Assembly: GCF_036417845.1 (NCBI RefSeq)
Contig: NC_089981.1
Location: 19,984,001-20,048,000, forward strand
Source: Apteryx mantelli
Taxonomy: Eukaryota; Chordata; Aves; Apterygiformes; Apterygidae
Length of the DNA stretch: 64,000 bases
Direction: 5' to 3'
Program-made: the position numbers and the translations under genes
The notes under the pieces: generated by a model
Databases searched by the model: none
Told to the model about the DNA's origin: nothing
The model's input: only the letters and a program-made list of their open reading frames with translations
In this document: piece by piece, positions 10,801-22,664 of the stretch
Position numbering within the stretch: position 1 is the stretch's first letter
Layout: each line of letters begins with the position of its first letter

Positions 10801-12783
10801 TTTCTAGAGCTAGCACCCAAGACAAGTCAGTCTGCAGACACCTAAGAAAAGTGGAGAGGGAGATTCTTGTACCTTTCCCTTCCAAAGGAGGCCAATCTTT
10901 CAGCTTTGCTTAGTTCACCCTTCTTTACCTCTCTTATTTTACCTGAAACAATTAAAGGCGTTTGAGCCAAACACAGCAGACTCGGTGTCCTTGTAGTGAG
11001 AGAATTTGCTCCAGGAATGGTTTGAAAGGCTGTTTATACCGAATTTACCGAGTCCATGTCCTACTTCTCCAAGGAAAGAGCACCCCGTGCTCTCTAGTTT
11101 GGTGACTAGTGGCCACAGGAGGTAGAATAGCTTCACAAAAGGACCAAGAAGCACCAGCCTCCAGCTAGTTAATATGCTAGTAGCCTAAAAAAATATAAGC
11201 ACATTGAAAACATCAAAAAGTAAATTTATTATCCCCTGGCAGCTCTTGTATATACTGCTCTGGATACTTGGTTTCATCATAGCCAACCAATCAACTTGTT
11301 TTTTAATAGCCAGAGCATGGTTCCCCTGTAAACATTCCCCAGAGCTGCACAGCACCCTGCAGCTAGGGCAACTTATCCTTGTCCCCAAGCTAGCTGTACA
11401 GTCGTGAGACAAGCAGAGCTGGCAATAATATTTACAGTTATGGCCATGGCTATACAACGTATGACCAAGCTCACAAAAGTTTCTCACCCCAAATATCCTT
11501 CCTGACATCTTAACACCATAATAATGTTCATCGTGTAAAGGAAGGAAACAGGTCTTGGGATAACTAAACCTGTTGTTTGGCTTAAAAATCCCCCAACCCT
11601 CATTCCCCTCGGATAGGAGGATGATACATACATTAACAAGTAGCAGATCCTCAGACAAGGGGATGTCACTCAGCGCAACCTCCTTGTGCACAGAGGACCC
11701 CAGTTTGTCATGCAGCTCTTCTGCTCAGCTTAACAGCTCTGCATCTGTCAGATCACTGCTGTAAGTGCTGTGAGACTCCCAGCAAAACAGACATGATTGT
11801 TGCTGGCCTTTAGATCAGTTAAAGAGGGCTGCTTTTTGTCTGTAATTTTGGAGTGGGGGATAGAGAGTAGGGCTCTGCGTACCCCACCCCCAACAGCTTT
11901 TACAAGAATGATAGCCAGGCAGAAAGTCTGATCGAGACAGCGCTCTGACTTTGCTGGAGAGTATCGAGCCATCCTAAAAATTTCTCAGCATTCATAGTGC
12001 TTAAAGCAGTAGCAGGAGAATATAGAGTCATGCATACTGGCAGCTTCAAGGTGGAGCTGAGCACAATCACCAGGTTCAAACAGGCTGTGTAAATGGTCAA
12101 AAACTTGCTCTCCACCCTCAAACAAATGTTTCATAAGCTTCATGTAGTGAAAACTGATCTAAATTAACATATTGGTATTCTTCTCCACATTGCCCAGTCC
12201 TGAACCTCTGGATCGGCCATTCCCACTGCCAGACATGCTCCATGGAAGCCACGGGGTGGTCTGCTGCCTCCTCCACCACCTCTGCTGCATTTTGAGGGGG
12301 GGATCAGGGGGTAAAGCCGGGCTTTCAAATGACCTCCTGAGGACTTGGCAGAGCAGCTGGTGGCCAACCCTGGGAGATATCCTCATGATGTATGAAAGCC
12401 TCTTGCTCTGCAGGGGGCTGCAGTAACCGGGGAGTTGTTTCCAGGGGGTCATCTCACACCCTGGTGGGAGAAATGTTCACTGGCCCATCAGGTTCAGAAA
12501 AGCAGTTTGCACTTAAGAGCCCTTGTGATCCCTGTAACCCCTTGCCAACAAGATGCTTACGGTGACACAAAGTTCGTTTAGCTTTCCTAATTAGCAGTCT
12601 TCATTGAAACTATTTTTTTCTCTTTCGCTAGCCTGCAAGCCAAGGCCCCAGAAGCAACAGAACAATGAACTCTTTTTTTGAGCAGTGCCCTCCCAGTTAC
12701 ATCACAGAAAACATAATCATCACGGTCTTTGAGTGTTAAAACCGTTTACTCGCTGTTGCACCCCCCAAAAAACTGGCTTAGCT
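10801..12783. other. Unassigned sequence, no gene recognised
   Basis: A 168-codon - strand frame (11185-11691) contains many cysteines and no family signature. Some - strand stretches look mildly coding (for example near 12160-12300), but stops interrupt them. I cannot assign a gene, and an old decayed element or pseudogene is possible. Confidence 0.4.
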
Positions 12784-13440
12784 TTACCAATTAATGGCCT
12801 TGTTTGTAACTGAGTTTTGCTTCACTGTCCTGCAAACAATAGCCACAGCTTCATCAGCACAGCCAGCACTTGTATGAGTACCTTCCTGACTTCTGACAGC
12901 CTCTGTCATAGCACCGTCATCAGCCCGTTTATCACCTCCATCCCACCTGCTGCTCCTCTGTCCTGAATAATAATCATGCTCATTCAGCTCTGCAACATCC
13001 CCATGGTTCTTCCTGCTCCGCCTCCATGGTCTATCAGGCCAGTCTTGACTGCGTGCTTGGTCTGCCTCTTCTTTGCAGCGTTGGCCTAAGAACAAGAAAA
13101 CACATATAGCACCAGCCTGCACCCCAGTAATGGTCTTAGAGGGAGCTGCAAGATCCCCCCACAACCGTGAGCAAAGGGAACTCCTTCAGACCAGCCACCC
13201 TCTCTGTGTGACACTCACCTCAAAATAATAGTTTGCAATTCCCAGGCCCGTTGGCCAGTTCTTCTGGTTCACATGGTCCTTTGGGGGAATCTTTTCGGGG
13301 CTTTTTCTTGTCGTCCCCATGCACATGTTCTTCTGAAGCCGGCATTTTGTTCTGGTTTTCCATTTCTGCAGACAGTGTTGCCCATGCCTTAAAGCACTAT
13401 GCAAAGCCCGAAGTCTGCCACAGTAATACTGCATGGTCAC
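12784..13440 (-). other. Possible - strand exon pair of an unrecognised gene
   Basis: One frame (13440 downward) reads from MTMQYYCGRLRALHS to GLGIANYYFE. It ends at a good donor (GAG then GTGAGTG) near 13217. A second lysine- and aspartate-rich frame lies below about 13090, after a TTCTTAG acceptor. The two do not join in a phase I can confirm, and no domain is recognised. This may be a decayed gene or chance. Confidence 0.25.
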
Positions 13441-13689
13441 CCTGTTGGGCTGGGACCGGATGCAGGGGCCTTTTGGTTCAGCTCACAGAACTGGTCTCTG
13501 TTTTGTACCTGACAGCGTTTGCACAGGGGGCCCCTTGGTGGTCTCCGAGGAGGGGTCTGTAGCGCTTGGGCACGTTCCAGCATGCTTGTGCTCGCCACCC
13601 TTTTGGTGCCACCCCTCCGCCCTCTTGAAGTTCCCCCCACCCCAGATGTGTTAGGGCTTGATCTGCAGCCTTGAGAAGTGGGAGGCCCC

Positions 13690-13970
13690 GAACCTGCTTT
13701 TTACTTTTTTTAATTACTTTCTATTCACAATTAACTTCCATTATTCATTCCATTACCTCTTATTAAAGGATGTTTTATCCATTTTAAACCTAGGCTTTTG
13801 TGGCTATGTATACTTAATTTATTTGTTCTTATAAATGTGTATATATGTGCTTTGCATATACACATATCTAAATATATATGTAATAGCGTATGTATGGATA
13901 AATAAAACATGTTTTTTACATATTTGTACACTCATATCTATGTATATATATATTTCTATTAAAGTTCCTA
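13690..13970. repeat. AT-rich low-complexity tract
   Basis: This is a run of TATA-, TATG- and A/T-only words without coding potential, about 370 bases beyond the poly(A) signal of the SUN gene. Confidence 0.7.
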
Positions 13971-14349
13971 CTGCGTGTAAGTGACTATCTTAGGTAAAAG
14001 TGAGCAGCTAGGGTGGGTCTGTGCAAAAATGGAGAGGACATCCTGAAAAAAACCCTACAACATAAGGCACAGGCGTGTTGAAAGATGAGTGAAGGAGCAA
14101 GCCTCCTTCTGCCCTCTCCTAGCTTTGCAGTGCTTGACATTGTGGTGTCGGGGTCCTTTCAGTTCAGTTGCTTCTGCAGGTGAAAAGCAGGCTCACCGTG
14201 AACCCTGCACGGAAGGGGTCAGAGGTGTGGGGATCTTTCAGCCCAAGCTCTGCTAGGCTCTGACTCCTTCCTGGGCTCAAGTGGGTGGTGCCCGTAGTGC
14301 TCAAGGATTAGAGAAAAAGAACGGCTATGCAAGCATTGTCTCCTTTTGC

Positions 14350-14355
14350 TTTATT
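14350..14355 (-). promoter_or_regulatory. AATAAA poly(A) signal of the SUN-domain gene
   Basis: On the - strand AATAAA lies about 210 bases after the stop codon at 14564-14566, giving a short 3' UTR. It fits as the transcript end. Confidence 0.75.
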
Positions 14356-14563
14356 AGGAAAACATCTGTGCAGTGGAGAGAAAGCAGAAAGGCCGAGGAA
14401 CAAACACCTCACTGCGTGAAAGCAAGAAACGGGCTGGTTTTGAGAGCGCCTGTGAAATGACATTGATCCACAGCAAAGTGAACTGCCACATCTCTTCTCT
14501 TCTTGCCTTCTTTTTTTCATTCTTGGTCCGAGAAGGTCTCGCCCTGTCTTCTGGCTAATGGCA

Positions 14564-17500
14564 TTAGTTCTGGTTTGCCCTCTTCCCATGAACCTGCACT
14601 CGGTAAATGCAGGTGTACTCTGGGTTTCCCCAGTTGCTCTGTATGAGAAGTTTTATGTACTGAAAGGCCCTGGGAAGCTCGTTCTGTAAAGAAAATAAGG
14701 GGAAAAGCAACAGCTTGACTGGGGCGTAAAGAGCAACAAAACAATCGGTAGGTATCTGCCTCTGCCAGCCCTGCTGCTTCTGGGAAGGAGCAAGCTCTCG
14801 AAAGGGGGTGAGAGCAGCTGTGGACATTGGAGGCTCGCTGGTAGCAGGGCTGCTGGGAAGGCCGGGGACATGGGGAAACTCTTGCTGTGGGGGAAGGCAT
14901 CTGGTGTCCTCCTTGCCACCGCCTGCCTCGGCTGGGCCTGCGCCCCCCTTCCCTCAGCCCCTTCCCTCTGCTGCTTTCTCTGTGCTAACAGAGAGGCCAG
15001 GCAGGCGCTCCTGCACGCAGGGCAGCCCGGTGTGCAACCCCGCCAAAGGCCTGCTATCTCCTCCAGCTGCCTTGCCAGCAGGAGCGAGAGTGCGGGCAGA
15101 GGGAGGCACACTGGGAAGAGAGGATGCCGTCCAGCCTGCTGCCAGGACTGACGGTGTTGCCCACTGGCCCCTCTGCCCAGGGAGAAACCATCCACAGTCT
15201 TTCTGCCACGGATTTGCAGGCAAACCTCTTTTCCTCCCAGGCATCTTGCCCACATGCACTTCCTTTACCTTCAGAGGAAAGGTCTGAATGGCCTCTTTTT
15301 CCTCGTCATACATGAAGGTCCCCAGGAGAGTTTCCTCTTCTCCTTCCGCATCCACTCCCTCAGAGACAGAGCACAAGGGGAGCAGGTCAGACTCGACAAA
15401 GAGGAACCGTGCACACTGCATGCGGACCTGTTATTCGCCCAGCCCCTGCTGGGGCGCTAGCGGTAGGTGGGTGCAGGCTCTGGTGAAGCGGAGTCTGCTC
15501 CTTGAGTTTTGATCAAGAGCCTTGAGATGCTTGGCCAAAACAAGTCTTAAGAGCGATAAAGCCATCCCGACCCTGGAAATAGCCCCTCAGGCCACTGCAG
15601 TGCTCAGGAGAAGCCAGGACACGACTCTCCAAGGATGCACAAAGATGAGCAGGTCCCCGTTAAGGGCTTTTCCCCACGGCCAGAGCCAAGCCAGAAGTGC
15701 CTGGCAAAGACTTACAGACACAGTGAAATCTCTGGGGGCGCTGCTGATGGTCCCAGATGCCTTGAGGATGTGCTGCACGGTGACAGCAGTCGGTCGGATT
15801 TGTGCAGGCAACCTAATGACCACCTGGCCCCGAGACCCTTGGAAAGGCCAGCAGTGCCCCGGGGAAACGTCTGGCTGCAAGCAAAAGACAACAGTAAAGA
15901 GTAGTGAGGGAGTGGCAGAGCCAGCACCACTACCCATGTAGGCAGCAGCACAGGCGCCTGTTTGTCTATGGGCTGTATTCCAGCTGATAAATGAATAGTG
16001 TGTGAGGAAATGGGCAGAAGCACGAGGCCTTCTTCCCACCTGATAAAGGGCACTCTCAGTATTCCTGAAAAGAGGAAACTTTTGATTAGGAAAGCATGAA
16101 ATCTGCCACCCCATATCCGAGTCAGGGTCCTACAGCTACAGCTCTGCCCAGCAGCTCTGCAGCTCCCCTCGCTCTCTCCCCCAAGCCTCCCACCCCATCG
16201 AAGAATGGAAGGGACTATCAGGGATGGGGTAGGCAAATGGGGGTGCTAAGGAGAAACTCCTTCACCCAACTGTGACCAGGGCTTCTGGCAGGATGCTGCA
16301 GTTCTGTTCAGTGCAGTGTTCCTCCTAAGGGGAACCACTGATTTGTAGCAAGCCAAGCCCTGTATTAGACCTTAGGTTTCAGGAACCGGATCAGTGCTGT
16401 GGGTTTGAGCAAGACCAAAGGACAGAGGGGAGATGCCCTGGCATTTGTCCCCAACTTGGCAGGAAGGAATGAAACCAGCACTGATGATTTCTGCTAGGAT
16501 ACCTGCAAAATTGTATCTGGAGGGTTTGCAGCAGAAAGGAACCAACACACCCCGCAGAGCCAATTATCTTCCCACTCATAGCTCTTCGATGTTCTCTGCC
16601 TGTCGATGGTGGCACCTGAAATGAGGAGAGAGCAGCTGAGGGCAGCTCTAAACTCAAGGTCTGCAACTCCAGATAACCTTAATGTAAACTCAGTGGAGAG
16701 GAATAGAGCTCTTCTGTGAGCACCGAAACGTTTGTAGGGGCAGTGCCAGAGGCACCAGTGAGGGGCCTGATCCCAGGCCTGGGAGTGAATCCAAGAGAGC
16801 CACTCTGCCACAAACTCGCTTTTGGACCCCAAGACGTCACTTCATCTCCCTCCGCTTTGGTGAGCAGCCTCCTTTTAGGAGGTCTATACAGAAGCACAAG
16901 GCAAGGAGACTTGACTTCCTGTGCGCATACCTGAGCTTTTCAGAGCCCAGTCAGACACCTGCATGCGGTCTTCCCCACTTGTCTGAGACATTGCCTGCTT
17001 CGTTTGCTGAACTTCCTGGGAAAGACATGCGTGAACACAAAAAATGACCACATCAGCAGGCAGTTCAGTGTGACCACTGCGTCCTAGCACAGTGAGTCTG
17101 TGTTAGAAAAATGCAAGAGAAGCCTAGTCCAAGGAGCGGCAAGACTCAATGCTTTCTGATGTGAAAAGCGAGGACCGGTGAATAGCACCTTTGCCCACAG
17201 CCATAGTGCAGACGTGGGTCAGACTCCCCACACCCTCGTCTCCACCCCCCCCGGCTCTCCAGGTCAGGCTCAGGCTCTGCCAGCACCGGCTGCTCCCGTG
17301 AGTGTTCCTGTGTCTCGTCACTGCTTCAGGGGTCAGGCCAGAGCTACCAGAGGCACGGGCGTGCCAAGAGGAGGCTGTCGGGAGTCCTCCACTGCCTGAA
17401 GTGGCCTGGCTAAAGGTGGCCTGGAGAAGGGGCTTCATAGAGGACAAGCTCAACCAGCAAGCTCCTGGGAAGGGATGGGTGCCTGAGGTGAGCAAGAAAA

Positions 17501-18768
17501 CCCCACCAACCACCCCGGGAAGTGCCTTGCAGGGGTCCTGCTCATCCAAGCCCTCTTCCACCAAATGCGGGATCACCTTCTTCACGTTGCACATCTCCAC
17601 ACTCAGGTGAGCCGTCTGCTCCGTCAGAAGCTGCATCTCCTGGGCTTGCTCCCTCAACAGAGCAAGCGAGGTCCTGAAGACAGTGGGAAAGCAGATCCTG
17701 TCAGAGAGCTGCCCAGCCCCTGCTGGGGGCCTGCAAGCTCAGGGAGGAGAAGAGACACGTGTGCTTGGGCCCCCTTTTCTTTCCCTGCTTTGCCAGGTTT
17801 AGCAAAAGGCAAAGACACGAGGGAAAGACATGAGCCCTGTCCCTTCTGCAAGGGAGCGCAAAGAGCATGAGGTCGATTGACGCTACTCCACAGAATCAGC
17901 AGAACTGTTTCTTACCACAGGGGCTGCAGTTCTGCTGCAGACAGCCCTAGCAGCTCCTGAAAGGCAAAGGCTCTCCATTAGAATGAATATGCACTCCCAG
18001 AACTGCCGGGGCTTCCCAGAGGGGGCTTCTCTGGGGAGACATGGCCTAAGCTGCTGCTTCTGTGACTCACTCTGCATGGAACCGGCTGAGTCGGTGAGTC
18101 ATCCAAGCACCACCAGCAGCGCTCCTTTGCAGGACTTTCCTCTCCCACAACAACAGTCACTCACCTGCGTCACTTCCTTTGCCCACATTGTCCATGCTGG
18201 CAGCAACACCACGCAGTAAACACCAGCTGTAATTCACATCACCAAAATACAGTTATTTTACTAGGAGTTCTAAAGATCCCTGTGGTCACGTTGTCTCCTC
18301 TCAGACTGGGGTAGCAACAGGTTAGCTGAGGACATGGGGACCTGGTGCGGAGAGAGGACGTGACTCCAGCTGGGAGCCCTTGCCCCAGGCCTCAGGGGTC
18401 TACACAACCGTCCTCTCCAGGCATGCTTGGTGCCCCAGAGCTCCTCCCCATTTCCCCTTACTGCTCCTGCGAGCACCAAAACCAGGCTCCATGGGCCTTC
18501 TAAGAGCTACTTCTCCATCACGCCACCTGCACTGCCCTTCTGAGAAGCCCCAAATCAGCTGGGCTCTGCTTCCAGGTCTGACCCTGGCTGCCTGTCCTTG
18601 CCTCTGCTTCCCTCAGCACAACACACCTCTGAGCAGTGTTGCAATACTGGAGCAGCAGAGTGAGGGGCAATGCAGAGCTGGGCCCATCTGAGGGATGGGC
18701 TCGCCACCTGGAACTCATTTCCACAAGAGAGAAGGACTCTCTCTAGCCTCCCCTCCACAGCTGCAAAG

Positions 18769-18824
<56 letters not shown>

Positions 18825-19906
18825 GCCTGGCAGGGAGACCACCAAGCTTCCTTTGATTTGGACATCCTCAGGAAGCACTTGGGCCATGGGAGTTTCTACA
18901 GAGACCACCCAAAAGGGCAAGCTGCAAAATAGGCGGGACCTCTGTCCAAGAGGGTCCTGCTTGGCCCACTTCCTAACGCTGTGTGCATCGATATCAGTTC
19001 TTAGGCAGGGTGGGCTCCACTTGCAGAGAGCATCTCAGGAGCACCCTGAGTCCCTGAAACGGGAAACCGGAAGGCGCCCTAGTGCCTCTCCCTCACCCTG
19101 AGAGTTGGCACCCAGCCTGTTGGTGCTACTGCTGACAGGTGTCTGCTCATGAGAACTCACCAAGAGTGACTGGGATCAACAAGAGGAGGATTTTCAAGAG
19201 CCTCCTCTTGTGCAGGGCGATCTCTTGCCTGAAAAAAAGGGAGCCTCGTTGTTATGAATGCTCCAAGTCTGGGGCAAAGCCCTTCCCAGGTGGATTTTCC
19301 TGTACAGGCGGCAGAGGAGCGAGTTTGGCAGTCTGCTGCTGCTGGCAGAAAGCTGACAGACCAACCCCCAAAAGGCACATGGTCTCTGTCAGCCCTGTTC
19401 CACAGGGCGGGCAGCTCTTCCGGGAAGAAAGTGCTCCAAGAGCACCTTTGGAAAAGGAGTTTCCATAAGCCAGGGAAATAAACAGATCTGGCAAGGGAAA
19501 ACAGCTTTCTGGCAGTCTTTGTGCTGCGCTTGCTTTCTCTTTTGCTAAGGAAGGAGGCGTGCTTTCCCTGGAGATCCCCGGGATCTTTTCTGGGGGGTGT
19601 TTTTCCACCCAACAGGAAGAGGAGGAAGGAGCCTTGCAGGGCTCCTCTGCCAGAGCCTGCTGCCCAGACACATTTGCGAGGTGCTGTGCTGCCCCCCGGC
19701 CCCCTCAAAAGCGCACCCCGCATTAGGCTGCATCTGCGCTGCCAACCCAGCCGGACACCCAGGCAGAAGAAACTGGCCTCATACCGATTCTCCAAGCACC
19801 GGCCGGGCCCGGCGGCATCCTCCGCCATGTCGCTGGCAGCGCTGCTGCCGGAGGAGGCTGTCGGTGCCTCTCGCCTCCTTCCACGGGGAGCTCTCCCCCT
19901 CGCCAT
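14564..19906 (-). CDS. SUN-domain protein, SPAG4/SUN3/SUN5-type, complete, ten exons
   Basis: Ten - strand exons join in perfect phase: 19906-19785, 19228-19161, 18226-18165, 17956-17916, 17673-17514, 17015-16931, 16615-16503, 15874-15716, 15358-15269 and 14683-14564. The total is 1020 bases, or 339 residues plus TAA. Residues 1-50 are a polar, basic nucleoplasmic tail. Residues 51-75 are one membrane span (LLKILLLLIPVTLAGVYCVV). Residues 80-160 are a leucine/glutamine-rich coiled coil. Residues 175-334 are the SUN domain, with TSKSYEW, a PGHCW cysteine (C225) near the expected KASH lid, and the signature SNWGNPEYTCIYRVQVHG. SUN proteins sit in the inner nuclear membrane, trimerise, and bind KASH peptides to form LINC bridges. 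SPAG4, SUN3 and SUN5 are mainly spermatid proteins, so testis expression is inferred. Length fits the family (about 340-440). The weakest splice site is the donor after exon 5 (GTGGTT). The paralogue name is not settled. Confidence 0.88.
18774..18820. repeat. (CT)n microsatellite in SUN intron 2
   Basis: An uninterrupted CT dinucleotide run lies between SUN exons 2 and 3. It yields meaningless repeated Arg-Glu or Leu-Ser frames. Confidence 0.97.
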
Positions 19907-20760
19907 TTCTGGGGGAGGCCAAGCTCTCAGCTCAGCTGGACCCCTTCAGGCCCAGGAGTTTGGCTGGTGCACGGCAAGGCACCGACCCGATCCTCGGAAG
20001 CAAGGGGCCTGCTGAGAGCAGAGGGCTGCGAGGCCACCGCAAGCTGCTGCCAGCTGCCGAGGGACGGCGGCCCTGACCTCACAGCAGGCCCTGCCGTGGG
20101 GCGTGGTGGTGGCTGTGAGGTCACACTGGAGCTAGGTGGGGGGGGCTGGGGACACCCGGCGGGCTCTCCTCGGGCAGCGCATTTAGCCATAGGAGCGTGT
20201 TTGTTCCTCGTTTTGTACAGCCCTGGGGGCCCAGAGGGTCCCCGTGTGGGGGCACCGGATGTGCTGCGGGCACTGGGCAGCACGGCCCGTACCAGTGTCC
20301 CAGCGAGGTGGCATGGGGGCACAGGGCCTCCAGAGCGTGGGCCGCGCGTGTCCTGCCCACCTGGGTCAGGGCCACCTCTGGCAGCTATAGGGAGCCCACG
20401 GGGCAGTGCGGGGGCTGCCGGTGCAGGGTCAAGCCAGGCTGGGTCTGTGCGGGGCTCCAGCCACCCAGCCACACTGGGGTGGCAGGAGGGGGAGTGGGGC
20501 CCTCGCGCCCTTGGGGCAGGACGGGATTTGGGGGCAATGCTCCAGGCGGGCCTGGGCCTCCCTCCCTCAGCCAACTCTTGTTTGGGGCTCCCACGGGCGC
20601 CGGGCATGGCCTTGGTGGCCATCGTGTACCTGCTCTTGCCCAGCTTGTACCTCAGTTGCCGCCCCCGCCTTCCCTTTGCCCTGGCCACGGGGGTCACCCT
20701 TTCCCTGCTACGGCCCTGCAGTGCTTGGGGTCCTGGGCATGTGGCTATGGAGGGACGCAG
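19907..20760 (-). promoter_or_regulatory. GC-rich region upstream of the SUN gene, putative promoter
   Basis: High GC with many CpGs begins within SUN exon 1 and continues beyond the start codon. This is where a CpG-type promoter would be. No TATA box or start site can be fixed by eye. Long open frames on both strands (20.0-21.1 kb) are a by-product of the GC content and show no domains. Degenerate GGTATCTGGGTATGG-like repeats occur at about 20745-20940. Confidence 0.5.
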
Positions 20761-20993
20761 GCCCCAGGACACCCTGGCATCTGGGTATGGGGGGATACAG
20801 TCCCAGAGGGCACCCCAGAATCCTGGTATCTGGGTATGGCGAGGGTACAGCATGCTAGGACCCTCTGAGACCCTGGTATCTGGATATGGTGGAAGAGAGC
20901 CCCCAGGGCCCCCCAGGACCCCAGTGTGTGGGTATGGGCGAGGAGACACAGCCTGACAGGGCCTGCTAGGAGCCTGGTACATGGGGAACACAG

Positions 20994-21180
20994 AACCACA
21001 GGAGGGTGGAGGTTGGAAAGCACCTGTGGAGATGGTCTCCCTTGCTCCAGCAGGGTCACCTAGAGCAGGTTGCCCAGGACCGTGTCCAGACGACCTGTGA
21101 ATATCTCCAAAGATGGGGATGCCACAACCTCTCTGGGACACCTCTTCCAGTGCTCAGTCACCCTCCTGCTTTGAGCTTTA
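20994..21180 (-). mobile_element. Short CR1 3'-end fragment
   Basis: Antisense CR1 terminal words are present (GGAGGTTGGAAAGCACC, CACCTAGAGCAGGTTGCCC, CACAACCTCTCTGGGAC). The fragment is heavily 5'-truncated. Confidence 0.85.
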
Positions 21181-22664
21181 GACAGTGAAGTTTAAAACAG
21201 TTTGGGTGCTCAGTTCTGCTGCCCACATATAGTCAGCTGCCTGTTTTGCCTCCCCCCCAGGTGCACTTTACAAATCCGCCTCTGTTTGGAGTCACATCTG
21301 CCAGCCCTACGTGTGTCTCAGGCCTAGTATGATGTCCCAAGTTGCTTAAATAGGCCTAAGCTTAGGCAACCAAATCAAGCCATGGCTGTCCCCAACAGAA
21401 GTCTCTGAATATGAACCGGGGTCTAAACTGCTATTACAGTCAGTAAAGATCTAGTAGACACAGCAACTCATCACACCAAACGTAGGTGCGTGTTTCAGGG
21501 TGAGCCGAACCGCTCTCTAGACTCTAGACTTGGCTGCGCTGACCAGCTCCAAGTTGGCTGCAATGGGAACTTGGAGAAGTACAACCTGTGTCGATACCTA
21601 ATTACAGAAACAGAGATTAAGTGAAATTTTCCCCACCCTCTTGTCTCTTGCCCTGCCACATTCATAGCAGGGAGAATGGTGTTCAACTGCTTGGTTTCAA
21701 TTTCTCAAATTAGCACTGCTCAATGGGTTCAATAGTCTAGCCTCAAAGTCTTAGAAATGTGCTCCACTAACTCATGGCATGAGCCAGTGTAATCACAGTG
21801 GTCGATATGCACTACCAACTTACTGTATACTAGGAAGTTTCAGTCATACCCTTCTGAACTGTTTGTGCAAGTCTTTGAGAAGTTATTATTGTTATTCTGA
21901 AAAGGGGCACAATGTGCACACAGCAGAATCGCATGAAATCTGGGCCCTCACTGTTTCTGAGACAATTACTCAGTTTTTTAGAGGCACCTTACGACAGTCC
22001 TAATGAGACCATCTGAGATCTGGAACTCAGAAACATCTGAAGAAAGCTGTCCCTTGCGGCTTAAAAGAAACAAATACTGTCATGATGCTTTTCATCCACA
22101 AAATTTCCACTGTCTATGAAGAACTATCAAGTTTACAGGTACATTCCGAGCTTCCAGGTAATAGGAATAAGTCCTGTAGTCCTCTGTGTGCGAAGGCTGA
22201 AAAAGAACAAGTTCTGTGTAGCTTAGCTGGAAGACAAGGAAGGGAAAGGTATTATTTCCAGTGATGCAAGAACATTAAAAAGCAAGCTATGACTACTTGT
22301 TCTTGCTGCAGTGTCTGACGCCAGTTGAAAAATGGCACTTTTTTAATGGTAGAGTAAGTAAACAAACAAGGAGGGAAAAGAAGAGAAAGCGTTCTTTCTG
22401 TTCAAGACGGGCTGATTTGCAGTGCCTTTTTGGAATCAAGTAAGGGATCTATTGAGTGGCTAGCAGGTCTTTTCCAGCTCCAGTAATTTTTCAGTGCTTG
22501 GGTTTAGTATGTACACATGATTTGTCCTCATATCTATGTGCCTATAAGTTTTTACCTTTTCACAGGCAATTCTGATAATAAGTCTAGTAGCAATTTATTT
22601 CTGGCTTATTGATTCCCAGTATAGATATAAGCCCTGCTGGCATGAAACTTTGAAAAGCATCATC
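21181..22664. other. Unique AT-rich sequence left of the OR array
   Basis: No gene, CR1 or array block was recognised. The array homology begins at about 22665 (CATCCAGGAGATTTCC), which matches 57515. Confidence 0.55.

Noticed and set aside
11185-11300. CCAAT-, TATA- and AATAAA-like words on the - strand suggesting an old LTR
   Set aside because: No clear ends, flanking repeats or second copy were found. The words are common in AT-rich DNA.
18555-18920. Frames with long Arg-Glu or Leu-Ser repeats
   Set aside because: They are translations of the (CT)n microsatellite in a SUN intron.
19927-21141. 404-codon - strand frame and 329-codon + strand frame
   Set aside because: The region is GC-rich with few stops. 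Proline/glycine-rich translations contain degenerate repeats and no domain, and they overlap the SUN upstream region.
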